DNA from: Maylandia zebra
Taxonomy: Eukaryota; Chordata; Actinopteri; Cichliformes; Cichlidae
Length of the DNA: 64,000 nucleotides
Reading direction: 5' to 3'
Assembly (NCBI RefSeq): GCF_041146795.1
Contig: NC_135172.1
Location: 36,441,623 to 36,505,622 of the forward strand
Shown here: positions 20,336 through 33,499 of the stretch, piece by piece
Position numbering within the stretch: the first letter of the stretch is position 1
Layout: each line of letters starts with the position of its first letter
Position numbers and translations under genes: made by a program
The notes under the pieces: model-generated
Told to the model about the DNA's origin: nothing
Database searches by the model: none
What the model saw: the letters and a program-made list of their open reading frames with translations, nothing else

Positions 20336-20966
20336 TTTATTAAACCTTTTCAGTTACATTTTTGAACTGTAAAAATAGTACAAAGTTGATTTCAGTATTT
20401 TTTAGTGAAGCTTTTTTTTTTTTTTTTGCACAAATAAAAGAAATAATATTCAACCTAGTATTTTTTTTCCTGTTTCTGGAGAGTGTTCTAAAAATGTCCA
20501 GAACAAGAGCTGTCGTTTGGGGGGGGGGGGAAAAAATCAACTGTAGCAATGTATGCATAGTTCCTGAAGAGGGCAGTGTTGTCTTTATCAGCCACTTGGG
20601 AAAATTACATTTCACTCCAGTAACAACTGTAACAAATTTTGCAGGGGCATTTTTTTTTTAACCTTTGCCTTTATTTTGCCTTTTCTAGCTCACATTTCAT
20701 TATGTGCAACAATTAACAACTTATACAACATTTACATTACAAATGGCACAAATTTATGTTTAGGATTACTCATCACACAAGGCTGACATACCATCATAGA
20801 AAGATTTCAAAATTTACTTGTATAAAAGTTGAATTAAGAGGTGGACCTGCACACTCATCTCTTTCATATATTCTTCGCAAAGTGCAAATTCAGTCTTAAA
20901 AAGCCACGTGGATGTTTTTCATACATCTGTTTTTTCATCACTGTAAGATAAAACTCAGCATTTTGT
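20336..20966 (-). other. tmc5: tmc5 3' UTR (inferred)
   Basis: Minus-strand AATAAA signals lie at 20675-20670 and 20341-20336. Using the distal one, the 3' end would fall about 100 bases from the inferred gsg1l end on the other strand, so the two genes converge closely. The G-run at 20519-20530 and several T-runs lie here. Confidence 0.5.
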
Positions 20967-23900
20967 TCAGTAACCATCATCGTATTCATTCTGGGCCGCC
21001 TGCCGGGCTAGCATGGCCTGGATAAGAGCACTAGAGCCTGAAGGCCCAGGGTTTTGTGGTGGAGCAGTCATCCACTGAATTCTGTCATCTTCCTGTGCTT
21101 GCTGCCTGGCCTGCATGACCTGCATCATGACACTTGACACTGGATGCGGCAGGTCACCCATGTCATCTTCTGTGTCCTCTGCTCTTCTTCTGGCTTGCAT
21201 GGCCTGTGTGACGGCACTGGATCTGTTGAAAATGTCATATTGATTATTGTCTTCATCCTCCACCCTGTTTCTGGCTGCCATGGCCTGAGCAAGTGCACTG
21301 GAAGATGATGGGTTTTCATCATGCATCGGATACTGATCTTCATTCTCCTGGTCAGCTAGTTGACGGGCCAACATGGCTTGCATCAGAGAACTAGAGTTAG
21401 ACATTTCAGAAGGAACAGGTACTCCACCAATGCTGTATCTTTTCTCCTCCTCTTCAAGTTGCTGACGTGCAAGTAAAGCTTGAACCATGGCATTTGAGTT
21501 GGACTGATCACCAGATGAGTGATCATATGAATGCTGTTTCATGCTCTAAACAGTAAATAAAATATTCAGTAAGGCTGATAACAAGCTTCTACATGCAAAG
21601 TGATGTCAGCATGAAATAATTTTAACAACAAACCCCTTTTTGTTTCTTCTGTTTGGTGTTTTTGTTTGGGATAGATTTTTGAAGGTCCTGTAACCTTTTT
21701 AACAAGAAGGACTTGTCTTTCCCTTCCTGGTGGGAGGGAAACAGAAGCAGTCAGGCAAACAAAAACAAAAACATAAAATGTAAATGTATTCAAGACTAGA
21801 TAAGTTCCACTTGTTCCTGATGTCTGGTGAAACATATATTAAGGGAAACAGTTTCTAGAACAAACTCACATTGACAATCTGTTGTCTCAGACGACGAATA
21901 AGCTCCTTTCGACCATTAGTGACTTGCCACAATATGTATATGATGACACTGAGCAGTAAAATTGCACACAGGAAAACCATTTGCTTAATGACACAAATTT
22001 TGCATCAGTACATATGTGCATTTATATGCAAAGCTCAGTTATATGCAAAACATGGCTTGGACTTTTTCGGTCAACGTTACAAAGTACATGCTGTGTACAT
22101 AAGACAGCACTTGCACTATGCACTTACAGGATGATGAGTGTGATTAGAAAATAGAAGATTTCACTCCGGATGACATTATTGTAAATCTCGACGACCCACT
22201 GAGAGCCAGTGATGTTTTTTAGATCATCTATCCAGACATCAACCGCACTGAAGGAATTGTTGAGTCCACGAAAAGGGCCACAGGACTTTGAGGGAGTCAG
22301 GCTATGGAGCAAGACAGAGTGAACAAAACAAGACTGAGACTGGAACCTTTCTGTATTTTCAGTACAAAATGCATTATTAATCAAAGACAAATATATATAA
22401 ATATATTATTTTATTTTAGCTTAGAAAATAATAAAATAGAATTGATGGATATATTTTTCTCTTTTTTAACAGTTGAAGTCATGTCCTCTTACCTCCAGGC
22501 AGTGTATGCAACAATTGACAGGGCTCCCACGAAGAACGGGAAGAAGAGAAGGAAGATGAAGATGGTTTGCATCTGAGCTGCTCTGCCAGATCGCCGTGGG
22601 GGCTGACAGTTATGTGTGAGACTGACCTGAGAAGTGCAAAAACCAAACTTGTACTACCCCATAAATACACATCCATAAACAAATATATTGATTTATTTTT
22701 GTAGTAACTTTGCTAATAAACTTGTGAGCCATAACAGAAAACAGAGCTTGGAATTGACTTTTTAAAAGATCATTCAGCAGGTTCATGAAACACACAGCAT
22801 CAGCAGATCCGGCCTAGATCAAATTACAAATCCTACAAAGTTCATTAAATTTCAGTGATTGATTGATCTTGTCTGGTACCATTAAACCATAATGGTTACT
22901 CCTTAAATCCGAAACCCAGGCTGTCTTTTCCATTACCCAAAATAAAGCATCCATTCAATGTGATGAAAGGATTTTAATTAATTATTGACTGAGGTGTGCA
23001 AATAGAGTAACATGACCCTTATGGAGCATGGAGCAGTCCTGGTAGCAGCATTTACCTTCTTTAGATAAAACAGGATGAAGAATTTGAAAATCTGCATGGC
23101 AGGTAGCAGAGGAGAGAAGTAGATTCCAATCCTGTGGAGAGAAAATAGACGATTGCATTTAAATAATTTAAAAAGGTCCAAGATCAAGATAGATAACATA
23201 AGATTTGACTAAAATCCACTGACACACTGCTAGAACTTATGAAATGTCGAATGTATTGTTCATATGGTTCATACCAGGCCAGCGTCTGTGAATAGATGAG
23301 TTCAAGCACATTTCTGGCTACGTCAAACTCAGGAACCCCCATGCGTGGTATTAATTTTGTCCCGATCACACTATTAGACAGAAATTGAGTATGTGATTTT
23401 AAACATAGGTTCATCTAACAATATAAAATATGAATTGAAATTCTATAACTCACTTGCTAAGAAACTCTCCAAAGAAAGATCCCAACATCAGGAAAAGGAA
23501 GTCAAAAAGGACCAGACGGTACAAAGACTGCCCTACCATGGACTCCCAACCCTGATGAATGAAACAAATTCACGAATGAATGTCTATGCCTAATGAATAA
23601 AGTAGGGACAGATAAAATAAACGTATGTTGTGTTTAAAAAACACAAATAAATAGATAAATGGATATTTATTACTTACTTCTGAACCTTTATCAGGCACCT
23701 TCTTCATCCAATAATAACACAAAACAGACAGAATGGACATCTTGAGAAAGACATTTCTGTATGTGAAAAAAGAAAGTATTTCAATTTTTATTATTGGTTA
23801 AATAAATAATTATATTTGCTTTGTGCTAGATGTCCAAATCCAAATCCAAATCCAATTTATTTATATAGCACATTTAAAAACAGAAAGTTTTCCCAAAGTG

Positions 23901-26900
23901 CTGTACAGAAACAAAGGAGTAAAACACAAGATGAAGCCACTGACACTCACATAAAAACACAATACTACACATAATAAACATATCAACTCACACCAGTCTG
24001 AACGCAATCGAAAATGGGTGTGTTTTCAAAAGCGACTTAAAAACAGGAAACAAAGATGCCTGTTTAATATTTAAAGGCAGCGTAGTCCAAAGTTTTGGAG
24101 CCATAATTGAAAAGGCTCGTTCTCCTCTTTGTTTTAGCCTAGATTTTGGGACAACCAAAAGCAGCTGATCTAAGGGTCCGCGAAGGAATATAAGGCTGAA
24201 GTAACTCGGAAAGGTATGGGGGAGCAAGACCATTAAGGCATTTATGGTCTATAAATTTATAGATGTGTCGATAGCTGCACCACTTTACATATATACAGTC
24301 ATGGCTTTACATAGATACCACTATACTTTATATATACTTTTGTTTAAGCCTGGTCCTAGAACTGTTCCTAGATCCTAGCACTCCCAGTCTTCTCACTATA
24401 CTTCAGGAAGTCCTACATTGTTTTATAACACAGCCCACAAATTACACTGCAATTAACTCTAACAAGATTGGGAGCCTGCTACCATGCTGGTGACTCTGTG
24501 ATGATGTCATAGGCACACCAAAACAAGGTTAGTTGCCTCCTTATTTCCGGTCTAATGGTAAACTAAGATATCTGTATTTTGTTATCTATCTAGACATAGA
24601 CATAGACATATTTATATACATATATTGTTTTATTTCACCTGATCAACAGAGCATATATCTGTTTGCGGTGGGTGGAGTAATGCTCAAATTTGTTGAAGAG
24701 GGAGTAGAAGAGTGGAATAACCAGGTTTATTAAAGACACCACAAAGGGAACCAGGAGTGTCTTTGCCTCCTCAAGCAGAGACCAATTGTCATTTTCTGTT
24801 GGCTGCAGTAAAACATAAAACAGGTAAAGATAGTGGATAATGACAAATACTGTATGCAATGAAACAATAAAAAACCCTGCACTGTTGGTAAATGACAAGA
24901 CTTTCAGTAAATTTATGACACCTGGTTTAGATTTTCACGCTCTGAGAGTACAGGTGAGGTATATATTTTTACATGTTTTTTAGCTTCTACTAGTTTTACT
25001 AACAAGAAAAGTGATTTCTCTAGAGAAAAAATATGCATTCACATTGCCTGTAGTCTACATTTAACAGACACAAGTAATTCCAAAGTCTAATTATTCCATT
25101 TTAACTTATGTACCTCAATCTCATACTTGCAGAGATAGTAAATACCGGCTGCACAACCAAAAGCCAAGCTTGTGGAGAGAAGCCAGCAACTAAAATGAAT
25201 CCCATAGTGCTTCAGTTTTTCAGAGACTGTAAGGCGCTCCTGCTGGGCCGTTTCTGATAAAGACTCCTGAGTGAGCAGCAAGAGGACAAACAATGAAATA
25301 CTGATGTGTATGTAGGTGTAAAATACAGAATTTCAATCTGTCACAGTTAATTCAGCATTTGATATTTTTTAGAAAAAGAAAAAAGCTATAAGTCACCTTG
25401 AGCTGGACACAAAGGTTGTTCCTGCGCTGTTTCACTGCTTTCTCATTGGTTACACTAAAATCCCAGGTGCAAAGAAGTTGCCATGCACTGTTTGATGTCG
25501 AGTCTGCTAGTACATAGTTGTTCTTGAAATTGACTGCCATGCTGCACGTGGACAAATCAAGATTCAGAATCATTGTTAGAATCAGAGCTATTGGAGCAGC
25601 TATGAGAGTTTTTATATCTACAACTATTAATCAATGTTATGATTGCTTGTTTTGGCATACTTATATTAGAATTTTCACATTTCCTAATAATTTATTATTA
25701 TATTTATCAATTTTTTCTTTTAACTTATCTCCTCTTCTCCCACATGCATGTTGAGGAGTCATAACAAAGCAAATTCCCTGTGGACTTGAGTAAAATCTTT
25801 AGCATGATGAGGACTTAACTAACCTGAAAATAAGTGAAATTCCACATAGCACCATATAGACTGCAATGGTGAAGAAATAGGCCAGCTGCATGTTGTAACC
25901 CACCAGAGATTCATTGCTGTAGCTACCGTAGTACATGACCGTATACTTGAAGTAACCCTAGGAAATCCAAAATATATGCAACTCTTGTTCACTCAGTACA
26001 GAGAGAATTAGAAAACATCTAACATGATATTACATAATACATATCAACAGTGTTTGCTAGTTCTAATTGATTATGATCTGCCATCTAGAGCAGATTCATG
26101 TTTTAGATTTTCTTTTGTGAAAACAAATGCTGTTGCACTGTCACTCCACTTGACGAAACCCCACTTGTGGTTGGGGTTTGCATGTGCTCTTTGTGCATGA
26201 ATGTTAGGTTAACTGGTGACTAAACTGGCTATAGGTGTGGATGTGAGACTGGTGATCTGTCCAGACTGTATCCATCATTGGAAAACAAATAACTGCATCC
26301 AAAATAATGCAGATTTGAGCCATGAGCATGAGCCATGACTGAGAACCTTCACAGACATGAGCATAAACCAAATAATTAGCTCTTTAAATATTACATAGTC
26401 ATTTAATTAAATGGTAATTATTACATTAGCTTTAAATTTTAAAATAAGGATGGTTGTGACTTCAACAGAAGATAAATGCATGTACTACTTACAGCTCCAG
26501 TTAGTATCTCCAGTCCTCTGAAGGTCACATTTTGGGGTACGTTGTTCACAATTTGAGAAATATTTGGGGTTTGCTTGTAAACAAGCAGAGGGATGGTGAC
26601 AAAGCCAAAGTTGACCAGGAATGAGAAAATGTTAAACATGAGAAGCCACTTCAGGAACACAAAATAGGTGAGAACACTGGTCCCAAACTTCCCACCAATG
26701 CTTTTCATAGCGCCTTGCCACAGTTTCAGGGTCTGCTTGGCTGACTTTACATGGTACCCGCATTTTCGTGAAAACTGAAAAAAGATCATAACATTCTGTA
26801 TGTAGCATATGAGCACAAATTATGAATGAGCTAGGCTCATAAAGAGATGCAGCTGTTGCTTTTATGACAGATAAAACACTCACCAGAGACAGCTTTTCAG

Positions 26901-29900
26901 AGCAATCTGCCAAACATGTGAATTGGCGAGACTTCTTGGAAGACTGTAATTCCAATTCTTTCCTGTAAGAGTAAAACCATTGGGATCCTTGTCAAGCAAA
27001 TTACCTGCATCACAAGTTTCTGCAGGCTGTAGAAGCCCCTTTGGACTTCAGTTAGTACTTTCTTGTGTAATTTGTGTTGGACAAATACTTCCTTCTTCCT
27101 TCTTTATTGCAACACCTGTGGCCTCCAAGCATTTGCATACAGCCTAGTTTATGGTTCCCAGCAGGATGCAATGTTTAACTAAATGTTTCGAATGACACTG
27201 AGAAGGATTTTGTTATCATCTTTATTTGTTTGTGGCTCACCCACCTGATATGTTTCTTGTCTTTAAAGCTCATTGGAAGATCCCGAATGGCCTGGATTCT
27301 GTCTCGTGTTGACAGAGCAGCAAGTTCCTCGAGCAAGTTTTGTTGCTCTGCCAGACACAAGATGACAAGACAAGTGCTGGCTGTTAAATCTTTGCGAGTA
27401 CTGCCTTTCAGAATACATATCAGGTGTCATAATTCACTATCCAAAAATCCACAGGATAATCTGACACCCCTCAGGTGTGCTTACCATTTTGCATCTCATT
27501 CCAGATGGCATCCTCTGTGAAAGCTGTTTGGGTATGATCTGCATTAGGAAACATGCTCATCCTTCTCATCGCTATTCCTCTCCACCGCATTGTCATTTTT
27601 CCTGGATTTGCACACAAGCAAAAGACAGCCAGCCTTCTGTTGTGATTATTGTGGATTTTCAAACTCAAAAGCATGAGATTGATACAAGAACAGAGTGACA
27701 GTCAGCAAATGAACTGGGTAGCATTTTTAAATGTAACACCTGCAGCCGTTTATGCAGCCTTTATCACTTACTCTTTTCTATAATAACAATAAGCTGCTAC
27801 TTATTTATAAATCTAAAGATAAATATCGACTGCAAAAACATTGACAGAAAGCACTGCTGATAGTACAGGACACAGCACCATATACAAACTAATGTGGGTC
27901 CTAATATGCAACTGTTTGTTCAAAATCTTTATTTCTGATGAATTTATGATTTCATATTTATTTTCATTTCATATAATGCTATGATACTGAAGGTGTTGGT
28001 GCCATTGCCCACCAAACTGTATTACTTTGCAGTTATTGTCAGAGTATCAGTCTGTGTGTATTATTTGCATGCATTAGTTTTAGTCTTGGTATGACTCTGG
28101 AATTTCTTTTTAGTCTTTCAGAAGCATAAAGATTAAATAAAATGGGAGGAAATGGAAGACATAGTTATAATTCATCCTGAATTTCTATCTATATGGATTC
28201 CATGACAGTCCATCCAACAGTTGCTAATACAGTTTACTTGTGTATTTAATGTAATAGGTGATGAAATAGATATTAGACAAGTGAAAACAGATGTAAATCA
28301 AAGTTGTATATCTGTGTCATGTTCTATGGTAATCAAACTATACACTGAAAAAAAGGCCATGTTGGATTTACTTGATTCAATAGTGGACATTGGTTGCACA
28401 CAAATGTTTTGCTTTGGCAGAAACTTAGACAAATGAGTTAAATCAACACAACTTATTCCTATTCAATAAACCTGTGCATTTTGTGTTCAGAAAACACAAC
28501 TGAAACATGTTTAGATGAAGTAAGTTGAGCTCTTGGAATATTTTAATCCTTCACAATTTTGTCATTTTATTTCAACACTATTCAATAACTGTTACCCCAG
28601 TACTACTTGGTCACTTAAATACTACATGTTGTCTTCATATTACATAATGTTCAACAAAGTCTAGAGTCTGGTTACTATAAAAAGTGAACGGGTCTACAAC
28701 AACTACAATCCTCCTATCTTTCAGGGGCATAAGCCTGAAGTGATAGGTCACTCGGCAGCGAACACCCTGGACAGCTCACCAGTCTACCACAGAGACAAAC
28801 AACCATTCACATTAAATTGTGGATTTGAACCCAGGACCTTTGTGAGGCAACAGCACTAATGCCACCATTACATGTGGTTAAACCATGATAAAAAGCGATA
28901 GCATACATGTGGTGTGTTTGTAGTTGTCTGTGTAATTTCATGAGTCCAGCAACTAGCCACTCTTACTAGATTGTATCAGATCATCTCAACAAGAACAAAT
29001 TAAGTTGTTGAATTTCATACAGATCCTACATGATTTAATTACGTTCAAGATAGAAACATGAAATTTTTGTGTTCAAATTAAAAGGTAGGCTTTTTTAATG
29101 TAACAACCACCCAATTTACTTCTTTCGGTTTACCAAAAAAGTAGAGGCGGCTGCTCGACTTGACTGAGATGGATGCCTTCGTCAAACCACGATCCAAAGC
29201 ATGCGAGACTGAAATCCTGTGTGATGTAAACATTGCTATATTATTGACTTACTTCACTCGCTGTTGGTCACATGAACAATAACCGTATGACTGTTCCCAC
29301 CACTAGCTCATGACCCTACGCTGTGTTCACTGCATGATTCCATGTTTTGGCACTGATCACCACCTGCACTCATGTATATATCTTTCTACGTAGCACTTTT
29401 AATTCTTATTCTCATGTATATATCTCATGTATATCTCATGCATATATCTTTCTACGTAGCACTTTTAATTCTTATTCTTACTTTTATTTTTTCATGTCTA
29501 TTTAAGCGCAATTTATGACAGCATGTTTGCACTGAAGCAACGCAGCAATTTCCTAATGTTGTAAACCTGCTCAACATTTGGCAATAAAACCCTTTCTGAT
29601 TCTGATTCTGATTCAAACATGAACAATTTAATCTACCCTCTCTGCATATTATGTAGTTTCTACACTATAGAGTTACTATAGAGTTACACTTAACTTTAAA
29701 GCATGAGGCACTTGTGTTAAATACACACAAGATACTTACATAAATCCAAGAGCTGGCCAATCCCTTTTTTTCAGTGTAGTTGAAAAACCGACCAACAAAC
29801 ACTTCTACTGTATGCTGTAACTTTTTATTTGAACTTCATGCAAAAAACATTTACTAAATAATCCCCTTTGCTCTGTTTTATTTTCTATGCCAATTTCCTT

Positions 29901-32026
29901 GTAGCTTTTATTGTTGACATCCATTATATCCACAATTAAGGATACAGTCTAGTGAAGACATGAGTATGAGGATGAATGGCAATGTTATTTGAACACTCAA
30001 AAAAAAAATGAAATTGGGTGGTTGTTACATGTACAAGATTCAAACTTGTAATTTGAACTAAATAATTTCATGTTTCAATGGTGAATGTAATTAAATCATG
30101 TAGCATCTGCATGAAATTCAGCAACTTAATTTGTTCTTGTTGAGATGACATGATACAATCTAGTAAGAGTGGTTAGTTGCCTGGACTCACAAAATTCACA
30201 AGATCACATTAGATGTCAAACTGCAGGAAAATCGCTGGAGTTTTAAGAGGCAGACAACTACACCACGTGTATGCTATCGCTATTTATTGTGGTTTAACCT
30301 GTCAAGGACAAAAACATACAGAAAATTCTGCATCAAGCCTTCTAATCATAGCTTTCCTTTTGGTAAGCCTGGATTGACAGCTTGGTGGCGTGATGGTTAG
30401 TGCTGTTGCCTCACAGCAAGAATTCTAAATTACCCATGAATATAAGTGCAAATGGTTGTTTGTCTCCATGAAATCATCAACCCCCATATTGGTTCATTGA
30501 GCACGACTAGCAGTAATTGCCTTGATTAACAAAGTAGTTGTTCAAACAACAAGATTTCATTGCGTTTTCCTAAAGTTTTTAACTTGTGTAGAATCAATTA
30601 AAACAAATTTCACTCTACATACTTAAATAAATCACTTCAAGTCAATGTAAGTATACTACGCTGATCCAACATAATCTGATTACATTAAGCCACCAAATGC
30701 CAAATGTGTTGGTTTGACATGGTCAAAAATCGGTTATTGTACTTGGTTAAATCACGTGGAAAAAGGCGCCATGATTAAATTGTGTTCATCCAACAACAGA
30801 TTTTTTTGAGTGAAATGATTATCCTGTGATGGAAACTTTACAGATTAATGTGTGTTTAGTTATACCATAAAGGAACTGTGTAATCTTAAGTGTCATGAAG
30901 CGTATTACCTGAAGACGATGGAAGTGGAATAGATCTTGACTGATTATATTCAGGGTCCATCCCAAATATACTGTGATCTAAAATGTAGAGGAGATAGAGA
31001 GGAAGTATCAACAAAAGGTTACTTAGCAACATCCACTGGCATATACAAAAAACGAAGCTGCTGAACAAGTAACACAACTTTTTCAATCAAACAAACACAA
31101 ATGTGTACAAAAACTTTATGTTGCTTTATAGTTAAATAATTTAACATGGCCACAAAGAGGTGATACACATACTGGGTCCATGGTGCCTTGGAGGACTCCT
31201 TGGGCGTATGGAGATGGCATCCATTGGGATGTTTTCTCTACCCCTCCAGCTTTGTTCCTGCCAGCCACCTTGAGGCACTCTCCCTATAGCAGCATCATTG
31301 CTAGCCCTGTCACCCCACCAGGTTGGGTCTTTGTTGTCATAGGGGTTAGTATGATGGGTTTTGCTGGAAGCCCTAGAGCCCAAACAGAATAAATTAAATT
31401 ATTAATAAATTATATAAATGTATGACACCTAAGAGCACTGACGTTATCACATCAGGAAGAGAACAGAAATTTCAAGTCACCGATATAGTTATTTGAATTT
31501 AAACTGTGGAGGTTTTATTTAATTTAAAGTACATTCAGTCTTATAGAGTATTGGACTCATTTTAACAGTAAACTGCAGAGACTAGTATGCTAAAGTTTAC
31601 TCTAGGGCTCTCATATAATCATCCACAATCCTCAGACCTTAAATCTTGTACCAAAAAGATTAACACTAAAATGAACCAGCCGAGGATAAAGCAAAGATAT
31701 ATAACAAATTCGCGCTGTTGCCTTTTTCTTGAGGCGATCCTGTTGAAGCTAGTTTTTCATTTGCTTGCTTGACATTCTGACCTTTTCTTCACAGTACTTC
31801 CTCTTACTACAAGCACACACAACACACCACTCAAACTCCTTCACAAACACATTCTTTGACAAATTGTAATTCTATACTTTTCAGGAAAAAAGATTTCTCT
31901 GATGCACATTTGAGGACAAAAACAAATTTTATGTTATAATATAAACACAAACCTTCTATCAATTTCCAGAGTCTCGGTGTCATGGTATGCATGGTTGAAA
32001 AATCCCCCGTTCCTGTAACTTGTCAT
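20967..32026 (-). CDS. tmc5: TMC5, transmembrane channel-like protein with repeat tail
   Basis: TMC proteins are multi-pass membrane proteins related to the OSCA/TMEM16 fold; TMC1/2 form hair-cell transduction channels, while the role of TMC5 is poorly known. Exons in coding order: 32026-31953, 31372-31173, 30977-30909, 27601-27485, 27347-27245, 26962-26884, 26774-26493, 25957-25824, 25541-25397, 25266-25114, 24802-24639, 23756-23678, 23551-23454, 23370-23275, 23131-23056, 22626-22493, 22301-22128, 21948-21870, 21726-21634, 21545-20967; 975 aa. GGKFGTSVLTYFVFLKWLLM, GYFKYTVMYYGSYSNES and the EGKDKSFLLKRLQDLQ helix match TMC5. The TMC signature reads GWESMVGQSLYRLVLFDF; the usual Cys is Gly. 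Residues 784-975 (last exon) form a six-fold repeat tail. The start chosen is the first ATG after an in-frame stop; a further 5' exon is possible (33797-33675). Confidence 0.88.
23828..24240 (-). mobile_element. LINE 3' fragment in tmc5 intron
   Basis: The minus strand encodes VVPKSRLKQRGERAFSIMAP, then KLWTTLPLNIKQ and FKSLLKTHPFS, the C-terminal end of a fish L2-like ORF2. It ends in a tail with TGCTATATAAATTGG and (GGATTT)n at 23828-23855. It is 5'-truncated and lies in the intron between the exons ending at 24639 and starting at 23756. Confidence 0.8.
28343..30812. repeat. 2.5-kb foldback (long inverted repeat) in tmc5 intron
   Basis: 28876-29117 and 30011-30299 are inverted copies; for example ATGTAACAACCACCCAATTT pairs with AAATTGGGTGGTTGTTACAT, and the outer parts pair through GGTTAAACC and GCGATAGCAT. 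The right arm has about 45 extra bases. Pairing continues outward in weaker form: GTGAGGCAACAGCACTAA near 28841 with its complement near 30399, and GAGACAAACAACCATT near 28792 with its complement near 30447. The outermost ends are CACTGAAAAAAAGG and TTTTTTTGAGTG. It could be a non-autonomous DNA transposon with very long inverted ends or two opposed copies of one repeat. No target duplication was found. Confidence 0.65.
29140..29613 (+). mobile_element. LINE tail inside the foldback spacer
   Basis: This ends in GGCAATAAAACCC followed by TTCTGATTCTGATTCTGATT, the typical 3' end of a fish LINE on the plus strand. It includes a ~40-bp direct duplication (CTTTCTACGTAGCACTTTTA at about 29391 and 29449). 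No open frame survives; the 5' limit is approximate. Confidence 0.5.
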
Positions 32027-33499
32027 GAGATCCTTCAAATCGATCCGTTTGCTTTTCTTTGGAGACAGCAGTGATTCCTCAGCTCAGTATGCCCCAGTCG
32101 CTCCCAATATGAGGATTTCGGTGTCAAGTGGCAAAATGTAAACGACTTATTCCATATAAAAGACAAATATTAAAATAAAGCAATAGAATTGTGCTTGAAG
32201 TCAAGTTATCAAGCTAAAGACTAAACCTAAACAAGTAGTATAACATGTTAATACCACATAGTTTTCTGTATAGAGGCAGCTTCATAGAAAGCATGTGCAA
32301 TTTGATCTCTAGAGCGCTCGGTCCGATCATTATAAATTCATGTAGGAGGTTTGGTTTCAGCCTGTGGAAAGAGGTTTGGTTGCAGTGGTATAGCTCTGTG
32401 GTTCTCACAAAAACCATTATATTATGGCAAGAGAACACCTCGGTCTTATATAACAATGAACAGAAAACAACAGACTGATGGCTGAACTATGGAAACAGGA
32501 AACCTATAAGAAATGTGTAGTTAGAGTTAGGTTCTCATATAATAACAAACCTGTAAAGATTAAAAGAACTTGTCAAATGACATTCTGCTCTGTTATTAGC
32601 CTCTGCTTACCTGGTTACTGTCCTGTAATGGAGAGAATATATCTAAAAGGGCGTCCTGACAATACAGAGTTGCAGCTTAAAAGTCTGAGGAGTATCTCTG
32701 AATTACCGTCAGTGACATAAAAAGAAGGACTGTCCTCCTACCAGGAAGTTTAGCCTGAGCTCACAAAGGCAAAAGTCCGCTGCTTTTGGACTGGCACTTG
32801 GATATTGAAAGGTTACGCTAGATTGTGACATGAATAATTAAACCGCCAGTGCTAATAATTATTTAGCATCCTTATTAAAACTTAAGGTGATAAGGCTCAA
32901 AAGGCTGACCTATAGGGTTGAATCCTGTTACAGACAGATAAATGAAACCTAACCAATAAACAAATAGTCGGAAACCGGTGGGTTTACTATGCTCCACACA
33001 GGGAAGGAAGAGTTGTGAGCAAGCATTTTAATGAAGTGAAAGGACAAACATAGACAAACTGGGAATATATTGTGTGACTGTGAAACTAACTAATATAATA
33101 TGTAATCTGTATGTTCATAATTTTGTTTTTTTCTTTTGAGACTGTGAGTTAACTAAAACCTATTTTAAACTTAAACCTGTCATATTAGTATAATTAGCAC
33201 ATTCGCTTAAAAAATCCTACAAAAATGACTACATAGCATAGAATATAATATTAAACATGTAACTAGCAACACAGACTATTATAAAATGAAACCAAACACG
33301 ACACCCAGATATAACATAAATAAATAATAGCTAGTGTCGCTCCCGGAGCTGTATCCACATCCAGGAAGTAGATGTTGGGAAAGACTGCTATTATCTTCCT
33401 GACAGCTGGGAGAGTTAACTCCTTGTTTTTGACGAAGTCTGATGGTTAATTGTTAGCTAATACATAAATAGCTGTATTTATTCTGTCGGAAAGGAAACA
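32027..33499. promoter_or_regulatory. Interval between tmc5 and tmc7 starts
   Basis: The two TMC genes are head-to-head. The 1.47 kb between the tmc5 ATG (32026) and the tmc7 ATG (33500) should contain both promoters or one shared promoter. It is not strongly GC-rich. 33330-33440 (GTGTCGCTCCCGGAGCTG and following) is the most promoter-like part. 32214-32720 holds random short frames and no recognised domain. Confidence 0.4.

Noticed and set aside
21566-21835. 89-aa minus frame near the tmc5 3' end
   Set aside because: It overlaps a true 93-base tmc5 exon (21726-21634), but in the wrong frame; the exon reads EGKDKSFLLKRLQDLQ in the correct phase.
21546-21869. Apparent loss of the conserved EGKDK helix in tmc5
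   Set aside because: At first the exon seemed missing between 21870 and 21545, but a phase-0 exon at 21726-21634 supplies it.
28700-28870. Old SINE-like segment with GTCTACCACAGAG and TTTGAACCCAGGACC
   Set aside because: It resembles common fish repeat debris, but ends and family are unclear; it is included within the foldback entry instead of a separate call.
29372-29480. Short tandem duplication CTTTCTACGTAGCACTTTTA as a CRISPR-like array
   Set aside because: There are only two copies in a eukaryotic LINE-derived spacer with no regular spacing.
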